Part shown: one piece after another, positions 1 to 5,223 of the stretch
How positions within the stretch are numbered: the first letter of the stretch is position 1
Layout: each line of letters opens with the position of its first letter
Assembly: GCA_041476545.1 (NCBI GenBank)
Contig: JBGOTP010000299.1
Coordinates: 1 to 6,344 of the forward strand
DNA from: JBGOTP01 sp041476545
GTDB lineage: Bacteria > Acidobacteriota > Vicinamibacteria > Vicinamibacterales > CAVVIG01
Length of the DNA stretch: 6,344 bases
Reading direction: 5' to 3'
Program-made: the position numbers and the translations under genes
Notes under the pieces: model-generated
The model's input: only the letters and a program-made list of their open reading frames with translations
The model's database searches: none
What the model was told of the DNA's origin: nothing

Positions 1-491
1 ACACGAGATTCGCCCGTGCCGTCTACTGCATCTCTGTCAGTAAAGATCTCTTCGATCTGTTCTTCAATTCCTGGACTGGATATCGTGCTGCGTTCTTCCG
101 GTCGCCGCACGAGGGGTTGTCGGTCAGCGCGGCCTTTGTCGAGCGTCTTTCGCCGCTGTTAGTCGAAGCAAGTGGCATGAACGAGGAGCGTCGTATTGAT
201 CCGACCGATTCTCTGAATGCTATCTCGGCAAAGTTGTGGCTTTCTGAGGTTGGCAAGGAACTCTGTGATCGGTGTGTCGGCGAGTGGAAGGCTCTTCCTT
301 CTGCGGCGGCCGAAATCCTGAATGATCGCTGGGAGACATCAAGCCGGCCGTACGCCGCCTACGGATGCTCTGCGCCCTACCTGACCAAGATCCGGATCTT
401 TGGCGCATTCATCAACGGCCATGGCGATGAGTTCATCCCAATCTCGAAGCGTCATCGGGCCCAGGAGTTGCACGAGTGCGGCTGGTCTTGA
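1..491 (+). CDS. Hypothetical cassette protein, 5'-truncated
   Basis: The frame is open from the left edge (first whole codon at 3) to a TGA at 489-491, giving at least 162 residues. The true start is probably outside the window; a TTG at 117 is possible but not needed. I do not recognise the family. The product looks soluble: mixed polar and aromatic residues, no long hydrophobic segment, several Cys (CDRC near the middle), and a C-terminal region with YLTKIRIFGAFINGHGDEF. It ends 26 bp before the attC at 518, the normal spacing for a cassette gene. Codon use is less GC-biased than in the signalling genes at 2560-6344. Function unknown. Confidence 0.7.
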   Translation, partial: TRFARAVYCISVSKDLFDLFFNSWTGYRAAFFRSPHEGLSVSAAFVERLSPLLVEASGMNEERRIDPTDSLNAISAKLWLSEVGKELCDRCVGEWKALPSAAAEILNDRWETSSRPYAAYGCSAPYLTKIRIFGAFINGHGDEFIPISKRHRAQELHECGWS

Positions 492-517
492 TGGAGGCAA
501 CCGGTCAACGACGCGGG

Positions 518-586
518 GCCTAACATGGCATGCAGCCGACGGCGCGACCGCACCGAGCGCGCCGCGGCTGATGCCTGACGTTATGC
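518..586 (+). other. attC recombination site 1 (canonical)
   Basis: R'' GCCTAAC at 518-524 fits RYYYAAC, and R' GTTATGC at 580-586 is close to GTTRRRY with one deviation. Between them the arm 527-546 pairs with 558-575 over 18 bp. Only two bases of the left arm are unpaired, G532 and A539; they split the stem into CAT/CAGCCG/CGGCGCG blocks. The loop is the 11 nt 547-557. Unpaired bases on one arm only are the hallmark of attC and define which folded strand IntI uses. The predicted crossover is between G580 and T581, which begins the next cassette. Confidence 0.9.
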
Positions 587-639
587 CTCAGAATCACCGA
601 CAAGCTTGACGCGAAGAACACAAAATGGGACGCTGATTC

Positions 640-828
640 ATGAAGCAAGCCACGCAGAAGCTGCTCGACGAATTCGAGGCGCTCCCGGATCGGGATCGGT
701 CGGAGCTCGTGGCGGAGCTCGCGCGTCGGGTGGCCTTGGCCCCGCACGACTTGCCGCAAGACAGCGACTTGGTGGCGGCCGCCGATCGCCTGTTTACCGA
801 ACTCGATCGTCGCGAGCAGCCTGAATGA
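640..828 (+). CDS. Putative antitoxin partner of the MazF/PemK-like toxin
   Basis: A 62-residue, acidic, largely helical protein with heptad-like Leu/Val spacing (KLLDEFEALPDRDRSELVAELARRV in the N-terminal half) and a flexible C-terminal half rich in D, E and R. Its family is not recognisable to me. The antitoxin assignment rests on size, composition and position: its stop TGA overlaps the toxin ATG (825-828, ATGA), implying translational coupling, and antitoxin-first order is usual for mazEF-type loci. The ATG at 640 has a GGGA about 10 nt upstream as a modest ribosome binding site. The expected role is to bind and neutralise the toxin, and probably to autorepress the pair, although no classic MazE DNA-binding fold is evident. 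Confidence 0.75.
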   Translation: MKQATQKLLDEFEALPDRDRSELVAELARRVALAPHDLPQDSDLVAAADRLFTELDRREQPE

Positions 829-1160
829 CATCGCCGCGCCGGGGCGAGGTCTGGTTGGTGGACCTCGGCATGGCGGCGAAGGTGCGGCCCGCGCTGGTCA
901 TCAGCATCCCCGCTGAGGACACCGATCGTGCTCTTGTCACGCTCGTTCCACACACCACGAGTCCACGCCAGTCCCGATTCGAGGCGGCGGTGTCCGTCTC
1001 TTTCCTGCGCGCGGGCGTGTTCGATGCACAGAATCTTGTCACCATTCCGCACGCCAAGTTGATTCGTTCGTTGGGAAAACTCGGCGGTGCTCAGTTGGCG
1101 TCCGTTGAACGAGCCGTGTGTTTGTGGCTCGGGTTGCCCACAACCAGCTCCGAGGCATAA
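825..1160 (+). CDS. MazF/PemK-family endoribonuclease toxin
   Basis: 111 residues, the usual length for this family. The N-terminal signature RRGEVWLVDLG (residues 5-15), then KVRPALVIS (19-27), then LVTLVPHTTSPR (37-48) match the three conserved beta strands of the CcdB/MazF SH3-like barrel. R21 and T44/T45 lie where the family has its catalytic Arg and Thr. Members cleave mRNA (some tRNA or rRNA) at short motifs and stop growth when the antitoxin is lost. The gene is coupled to the upstream antitoxin by a 4-nt overlap. Its stop TAA (1158-1160) lies inside the R'' core of the downstream attC, as is common for cassette genes. The target sequence cannot be told from the DNA. Confidence 0.9.
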   Translation: MTSPRRGEVWLVDLGMAAKVRPALVISIPAEDTDRALVTLVPHTTSPRQSRFEAAVSVSFLRAGVFDAQNLVTIPHAKLIRSLGKLGGAQLASVERAVCLWLGLPTTSSEA

Positions 1161-1259
1161 CAAGCAATGGAGTCATTCTTTCACTCACTCAAGGCTGTGT
1201 GCGGTAATACAACCATCAGCGCCTGCATTCCGCACTGGACTATCAATCGCCCGTTGACT
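1155..1259 (+). other. attC recombination site 2 (atypical, 3' end tentative)
   Basis: R'' GCATAAC at 1155-1161 is well supported by its exact complementarity to the cassette 5' boundary at 580-587. The only GTT in the next 190 bp is GTTGACT at 1253-1259, one base off GTTRRRY, so it is taken as R'. Inside, an imperfect outer stem pairs 1164-1174 with 1238-1250 (AGTC with GACT, GC.AT with AT.GC). An inner stem pairs 1199-1208 with 1227-1235 (GTGCGG, unpaired T1205, AAT). The length of about 105 nt is within the attC range. It lacks the GCCGAC motif shared by the other two sites, so it is of a different type or partly decayed. Confidence 0.55.
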
Positions 1260-1624
1260 ATGAGCGCACAGCCGCGTAGAACTTTTGGTGTCTACGGAAT
1301 CGAGGGACGATCTGCACGCCGCGGGAACTGATCGAACAGTGATAACCATGTGGGAAGACCCAATCGTCAAGGAGACACGCGCTGCTCGCGAGGAACTCTT
1401 CGCGCGATTCAATCACGACCTCGCCGCGTTGTGCGAGTACCTGCGCGAGAAACAGCGTGAGCACAGCAGTCGTGTTGTAACGCTTGAGCCGCGTCGCGCT
1501 GAAGAGACCAAGGAACGCTGAAATCCTGAATTCGATAACTGCCTAAACCCTGCGATGGAGCCGACAGCGGCCCGTTATCGGTGTAGCATTTGTGCGGCGT
1601 GGCCGCCGCGGCTTGTCGCGAACG
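1254..1624 (+). mobile_element. Gene cassette carrying the MWEDPIV small protein
   Basis: A unit of about 371 bp between the predicted crossovers of attC 2 and attC 3. It holds one short gene with a leader of about 90 nt. Unlike the TA cassette, its 5' boundary (GTTGACT) is not complementary to the start of its own attC (GCCTAAAC). The cassette may therefore be chimeric, or one of the two boundaries may be misplaced. Confidence 0.5.
1348..1521 (+). CDS. Small conserved hypothetical protein (MWEDPIV family)
   Basis: 57 residues beginning MWEDPIVKETRAAREELFAR, then FNHDLAALCEYLREKQ, and ending with a basic then acidic tail (RVVTLEPRRAEETKER). From memory, this pattern (MW-D-PIVEE-R, FN-DLDAI, -PPR near the end) recurs in many bacteria, including cyanobacteria, as short proteins of unknown function, often near toxin-antitoxin genes. 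The ATG at 1348 is chosen because the family begins at this Met; the frame stays open back to a TTG at 1285 and a GTG at 1339. No strong ribosome binding site precedes it. Predicted to be two helices, with no membrane segment. An antitoxin-like role is possible from context but not shown. Confidence 0.8.
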   Translation: MWEDPIVKETRAAREELFARFNHDLAALCEYLREKQREHSSRVVTLEPRRAEETKER

Positions 1625-1630
1625 TTGGGC
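1541..1630 (+). other. attC recombination site 3 (last in the array)
   Basis: R' GTTGGGC at 1624-1630 fits GTTRRRY exactly. R'' is GCCTAAAC (1541-1548), the common GCCTAAC with one inserted A. The arm 1552-1571 pairs with 1602-1619: GCGA, then AGCCG, an unpaired A1564, then C.GCGGC with one mismatch. The apical part is 1572-1601. It shares GCCGAC on the left arm with attC 1, and CCGCGGCT on the right arm at the identical 10-nt distance from R'. These shared modules argue strongly that both are real attC sites. Confidence 0.8.
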
Positions 1631-1666
1631 TGACTCCGCTTCGGCATCCAGAGAACACTCGTAGAC

Positions 1667-2518
1667 ATGACTATGGTGTCCACCTCCGATGCAACCTCTG
1701 GCGTTCAGCTTCCAGCTCGCGTCCAGACCCACATCGAGTCGCTCGTGCAGACCTGCGCGCAGGATCGGACGCCGTTGGTGAGCGTGGTCCTGTTTGGCAG
1801 TGCGGCGAAAGGCGGCTTCGAGGCGGATGTCTCCGACGTGGACGTCATCATCGTCGTGTCCGACGATACATCGCGCGCGAACAGGCTTCGACTGGGCGAG
1901 GATGTCGCGCGCCTCGAAACCCTCCACGAGTTGCGCCCAGCCATGACGCATTCGCCAGGAGGTTTGCGGGCGCGCATCGAGCGGGCCGTGGGTCACCTGT
2001 TCCCCTGTTGTGTCTGCACGCGAAGTGACCTGATCTCGGGGGACGTGGCACGCGTGCTCGACCTGCGCCCATGGGAGGCGCCGTTTGTCGACCGCATCGT
2101 GTTTGCCAGCATCGTCGCCTCGGCGGTGACCGTGTGGGGGGAAGATCTCCTTCCGTCAATCCCGGTACCGGCCGTCCGGCGCCTCGATGTCTTCAAAGCA
2201 CTCTTCGGGTTCTACGGCGCGGTATTGCTGAGCGCGGTGACGTTCCCCGTGCTACCCGATGCCACCAAGTACGCAATGGGGGCCCTCAAGCATTCACTGC
2301 ACAGCTGCTTCTTCTGCTATCACGAGCGGACGACGACCTTGGAGGACGAAGTCGCCTTCTTCAGCCGACGCCTGGGCGCGAGCCGTACGCTGGCGGAGTT
2401 GCTGTCGCTGCGCCGGCGGTACCGGCACTCGTTCGCGTTTGTGATCCGATGCCTGCCAATCCTCGCGCGGCTCCACCTGCGGACCGCGTGGGACAACCGG
2501 TTCCCACGCGCTGCGTGA
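1667..2518 (+). CDS. Nucleotidyltransferase-domain protein (Pol beta fold)
   Basis: 283 residues. Residues 38-63 carry the Pol-beta nucleotidyltransferase signature: hydrophobic strand VVLFGS (G44, S45), an 11-residue spacer, then D57-V-D59 and a hydrophobic strand VIIVV. The two Asp would bind the metal that activates the nucleotide. The third catalytic Asp is not obvious. The C-terminal half is helical, with Trp/Arg-rich and aromatic segments (LRPWEAPFVDRIVF near 133-146) and a Cys/His cluster around HSCFFCYHE (about 212-220); it is likely the substrate-binding part. The substrate is unknown; aminoglycoside, protein and antitoxin-type transferases share this fold. ATG 1667 is used; ATG 1673 is an alternative. 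The gene starts 36 bp after the last attC but has no attC behind it. Confidence 0.8.
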   Translation: MTMVSTSDATSGVQLPARVQTHIESLVQTCAQDRTPLVSVVLFGSAAKGGFEADVSDVDVIIVVSDDTSRANRLRLGEDVARLETLHELRPAMTHSPGGLRARIERAVGHLFPCCVCTRSDLISGDVARVLDLRPWEAPFVDRIVFASIVASAVTVWGEDLLPSIPVPAVRRLDVFKALFGFYGAVLLSAVTFPVLPDATKYAMGALKHSLHSCFFCYHERTTTLEDEVAFFSRRLGASRTLAELLSLRRRYRHSFAFVIRCLPILARLHLRTAWDNRFPRAA

Positions 2519-2559
2519 CGCGGTGCTATCGTCTTCGGTCCACGACCATCAGCTTTTCA
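2519..2559. other. Short convergent gap without a clear terminator
   Basis: 41 bp separate the stop codons of the + strand nucleotidyltransferase and the - strand response regulator. The only foldback is a 4-bp GGTC/GACC around 2538-2548, with no U-tract on either side, so no intrinsic terminator can be called. Transcripts from both sides may overlap here. Confidence 0.5.
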
Positions 2560-3306
2560 TCAGTCGAACGTCCACACGGCGGCGACGTCGAGATCCTCGC
2601 GCGACACGTCGTGGACAGTCAGCCGGCCGTCGACCGGTGGTTTCCCCTCGGTCCAGAGGACCGCGGAAAGCAGTCGCTGCGCCTGGTCCCGCCAGAACGC
2701 GCCGCCAGGCCGAAGCTCGCGACCGGTGAGTCGCGCGACGCGCGCCACCGCCTCCGGGGCGATCGCGACGACAACCGTTGATTCCGTTCGGTCGGGGAAA
2801 TGCGTGACCTGGAAGATGTGCGCCTGCGCCACTTGGTCGACGGGATTGGGCGCTGGCGTGAGCCGAAATCCGTTGAGCGTCAGCGTCTCGATGCGTGGCC
2901 GAACGTGGGTGGGCGGCGCCGCCGTTCCCTTGACAGGCGCGCGCGGACGGCTGGCGAGCGCGGCCGCCACGGCGCCTCGTAGCGCCTCCGGCGTCATCGG
3001 CTTGCGGAGAAAGTCGGTCGCTCCGAGCTTCATGGCGTCGACCGCCAGTTCGATGGAAGCAAACGCGGTCACCATGATGACGCAGGCTGCGGGCACCAGG
3101 GCGTTCAGGCGCGCCAGCGTCTGCAGTCCATCGATGCCCGGCATCTTCTGGTCCAGCAAGATGGCCGCATAGGCACTTCCGTCTCCAAATCGCGCCAGGC
3201 CCTCTTCGCCACTGGCCGCCTCATCCACCTGATAACCCGCGGTTTCGAGCGTGAGCCGCATCATCTGTCGTATGTGCGGTTCGTCGTCGATGATCAACAG
3301 TTTCAT
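2560..3306 (-). CDS. Response regulator with unrecognised C-terminal output domain
   Basis: 248 residues. Residues 1-118 form a receiver domain: acidic pocket D7/D8, phosphoacceptor D52 in LLDQKMPG, T80 in MVTAFAS and K102 in LRKPM. All key residues are present, so phosphotransfer from the kinase encoded just upstream is expected. After a Pro/Ala-rich linker (about 119-135) comes a region of about 110 residues that looks alpha/beta: TLNGFRLTP, FQVTHFPDRTESTVVVAI, then ARLTGRELRPGGAFWRDQAQRLLSAVLW and a C-terminal LTVHDVSREDLDVAAVWTFD. I see no winged helix as in KdpE, no helix-turn-helix and no AAA+ or GGDEF motif. Its ATG overlaps the kinase stop by four bases (3303-3306), indicating translational coupling. 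Last gene of the operon. Confidence 0.92.
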   Translation of the reverse strand: MKLLIIDDEPHIRQMMRLTLETAGYQVDEAASGEEGLARFGDGSAYAAILLDQKMPGIDGLQTLARLNALVPAACVIMVTAFASIELAVDAMKLGATDFLRKPMTPEALRGAVAAALASRPRAPVKGTAAPPTHVRPRIETLTLNGFRLTPAPNPVDQVAQAHIFQVTHFPDRTESTVVVAIAPEAVARVARLTGRELRPGGAFWRDQAQRLLSAVLWTEGKPPVDGRLTVHDVSREDLDVAAVWTFD

Positions 3307-5219
3307 TGCTGTTCCTCTGATTCGGCCATTGGATCCTGGACCGTGCGCCCCAGGCTCGGCGCCTTCAGGGCGTCGCGCATGGGCACGGTGAACGTAAACG
3401 TGGAGCCGCGATTGACCTCGGATTGAACCGTGAGCTGACCGCCGTGCTCTTCGATGATCCGGCGGGAGATCGTTAGCCCTAGACCGGAGCCGCCTGCCGG
3501 CGCGCCTGGCACCTGAATGAACGGCTCGAAGATTCTGGTCAGATAGTCCCGCGGAATGCCCGTCCCCGTATCACTGACGGACACAGCCACAGCGTCTCCG
3601 CGCAGGGCCGCAACGACAGTGATGGTGCCGCCCGAGGGGGTTGCGCGCGTGGCGTTGGTCATCAAATTGACGATGACGCGTTCGATCTGATCGCGGTCCG
3701 CGAGAACCTCTGGCAGATCCGGAGGGACATCGACGTCGAGACGGAGGCCTTTCGCTTCGACCTGCAGATGCAGGGAGTCGATGGCCTCGTGCACCAGAGT
3801 GGAGGGACGCACGGGTTGGCGGGCGGGAGCGCTGGCGCCAGACTCGATCTTCGACAGATCGAGCAGTTGACGCATGAGACGGTCCAGGCGTTCGGCATCC
3901 TCTCGGCAGACCTGCAGGATCTCCTGCTGTCGTTCGTCCACAGCGCCGGCAGCTCCCTCGAGCAGCAAATGAATGCCCATCTGCACGCTCGTGAGCGGCG
4001 TGCGCAGTTCGTGGGATGCGGCCGCGACGAATTCAGACTTGAGGCGGCTGACTTCACTGAGGTGTGTGATGTCCTCGAGCAGGGTGACGGCGCCGACCAG
4101 ATGACCGTCGCTGTCTTTCATCGGCGTTGAGCGGATGCGGAATGCCCGACGGGATCCGTCGACCGCCCACGGCAGCACGGCGGCGGCGCTCTCCGACGCC
4201 ACAGCTTGCTGGGAACGCAGCACGTCGGTGACCGCTTGGCCGATTCGGACGTCGTGCGCAACCCGGTCGACCGGTTTACCGACGACCTCCGATCGCGATC
4301 CAAACAGCCGCTCGGCGGCGGCGTTGATGCGGGTGACGCAACCTTCGCTATCGGTGACGATGACGGGGTCGTAGAGCGAGTCGATGGCAGCTTCGGTGAT
4401 CTGCTGCGCGATCAGCAGTTGGCCGAGGTCCGATCGACGTAGTCCGCGAATCCGTTCCGCCATCCGATTGAACCCTTCGGCGAGCGTCCCGATTTCGTCG
4501 GCGGACTGCACGGGAACGGTGACATCCAGATTCCCCGCCGCCACCTGTGTCGTGGCCATCGTCAATTGCCGGACGGGTCCCAGGATGGCGTTTGCGAGGC
4601 TGAACTCCACGACGACACCGACGACCATGAGCACGAGCGCCAGGCCGAGCGTGAGATAGAACCATCGACGCGCGGTCGCGGACGCGGCGTCGGCCTTGCG
4701 CCGCATCGCTTCCTGATTGAGGCGCAGGAGCCGATCGCAGTCGGCACGGACTGTGTTGAAGCGCGGTTCGAGCACCCGAAAATACTCGGCTGTTCGATCA
4801 CCGGATGCCGCGGGCACACCGGATGTGCTCGAGGCCGCTGGCGAGCTGATGAAGTCGTCGAAGGCGCGATAGTACGCCGCGCGCTCGCGTCTGATGGATT
4901 CGATGACTTCAGGCTCACCGATCTCAGTAATGTTCGACTCCGCCCTGGCGAAGGCGGCATCAAACTTCTGACGGTGTTCGGCGGCCTGCCGGGTGGCGCG
5001 TTCGTGCTGCCCAAGCAGCTCGAACACGGCGGCCGAGTCCTGCCGTTCCAGGCTTTCTTTCATGTTCTGCGCGGCGACCACCGAGTCGTAGTTCTCGGAG
5101 ATGATGCGGCCGGACACCGCGCTCATCTGATTGAGCGTCCGGGCGCTCCACGCCCCGAGTACGCCGAGCGCCAGGATGAATCCGCTGTAGCCGAGGAGGA
5201 GCTTCGTGCGCAGCTTCAT
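3303..5219 (-). CDS. Membrane sensor histidine kinase (HAMP-PAS-HisKA-HATPase, KinB-like)
   Basis: 638 residues from ATG 5219, chosen because it gives a short basic N-terminus (MKLRTK) before TM1 and lies 4 nt after the upstream stop; the frame extends further back but only into the upstream gene. Layout: TM1 about 7-26; periplasmic helical region about 28-185 with a Ser/Ala/Pro-rich insert at 126-142; TM2 about 187-208; HAMP about 209-262; PAS about 270-385; HisKA with H403 in ASHELRTP; ATPase domain with N522 (N box), D550-T-G-T-G (G1), FEPF 564-567 and GSGLGL 577-582 (G2). All catalytic motifs are intact. This architecture resembles KinB-type kinases. It most likely autophosphorylates at H403 and passes the phosphate to D52 of the downstream regulator. 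The signal is not evident; the neighbouring KdpD-type protein suggests potassium or osmotic status. Confidence 0.93.
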   Translation of the reverse strand: MKLRTKLLLGYSGFILALGVLGAWSARTLNQMSAVSGRIISENYDSVVAAQNMKESLERQDSAAVFELLGQHERATRQAAEHRQKFDAAFARAESNITEIGEPEVIESIRRERAAYYRAFDDFISSPAASSTSGVPAASGDRTAEYFRVLEPRFNTVRADCDRLLRLNQEAMRRKADAASATARRWFYLTLGLALVLMVVGVVVEFSLANAILGPVRQLTMATTQVAAGNLDVTVPVQSADEIGTLAEGFNRMAERIRGLRRSDLGQLLIAQQITEAAIDSLYDPVIVTDSEGCVTRINAAAERLFGSRSEVVGKPVDRVAHDVRIGQAVTDVLRSQQAVASESAAAVLPWAVDGSRRAFRIRSTPMKDSDGHLVGAVTLLEDITHLSEVSRLKSEFVAAASHELRTPLTSVQMGIHLLLEGAAGAVDERQQEILQVCREDAERLDRLMRQLLDLSKIESGASAPARQPVRPSTLVHEAIDSLHLQVEAKGLRLDVDVPPDLPEVLADRDQIERVIVNLMTNATRATPSGGTITVVAALRGDAVAVSVSDTGTGIPRDYLTRIFEPFIQVPGAPAGGSGLGLTISRRIIEEHGGQLTVQSEVNRGSTFTFTVPMRDALKAPSLGRTVQDPMAESEEQQ

Positions 5220-5223
5220 CGGG

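Larger units (their letters stand above)
581..1253 (+). mobile_element. Gene cassette carrying a toxin-antitoxin pair
   Basis: A unit of about 673 bp running from the crossover point in attC 1 to the predicted one in attC 2. It has a 59-nt leader, an antitoxin gene, an overlapping MazF/PemK-like toxin gene, then attC 2. GTTATGCC at its 5' boundary (580-587) is the exact reverse complement of GGCATAAC (1154-1161) at the start of its own attC, which is the known signature of an intact cassette. The 3' boundary is less certain than the 5' one because attC 2 is atypical. Confidence 0.7.
1..1630 (+). mobile_element. Integron gene-cassette array (3' end; integrase not in window)
   Basis: Seen: three attC-like sites (518-586, 1155-1259, 1541-1630) in one orientation, each just downstream of a short + strand coding unit, giving at least two complete cassettes (581-1253 and 1254-1624) and the end of a third. 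Known: integron cassettes are compact units of one or two genes followed by an attC, inserted by a tyrosine recombinase (IntI) encoded upstream of the first cassette. Inferred: IntI would be left of the window, or the array is an integrase-less attC cluster. The coding sequence at 120-300 and 1285-1521 is visibly less GC-rich and less G/C-ended than the signalling operon on the right, which fits acquired DNA. The array ends at about 1630, since no further attC appears before the convergent operon. Confidence 0.8.

Noticed and set aside
1260..1331. A 23-codon + strand ORF (MSAQPRRTFG...) beginning right after the R' of attC 2
   Set aside because: No ribosome binding site, no recognisable similarity, and the length is expected by chance; the MWEDPIV gene explains this cassette better.
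1285..1347. N-terminal extension of the MWEDPIV protein from TTG 1285 or GTG 1339
   Set aside because: As I recall the family, members start at MW; the extension has no conserved character and needs a rare start codon.
1409..1996. Long - strand open frame across attC 3 and the nucleotidyltransferase gene
   Set aside because: It crosses the attC, is antisense to the gene with the clear nucleotidyltransferase motif, and its product is rich in H, R and A typical of antisense GC-rich frames.
2519..2562. Bidirectional terminator between the convergent genes
   Set aside because: Only a 4-bp GGTC/GACC foldback with no T-run on either side; too weak to call.
2071..2781. + strand open frame running through the convergent gap
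   Set aside because: It overlaps two real genes in other frames and its Arg/Pro-rich product has no family features.
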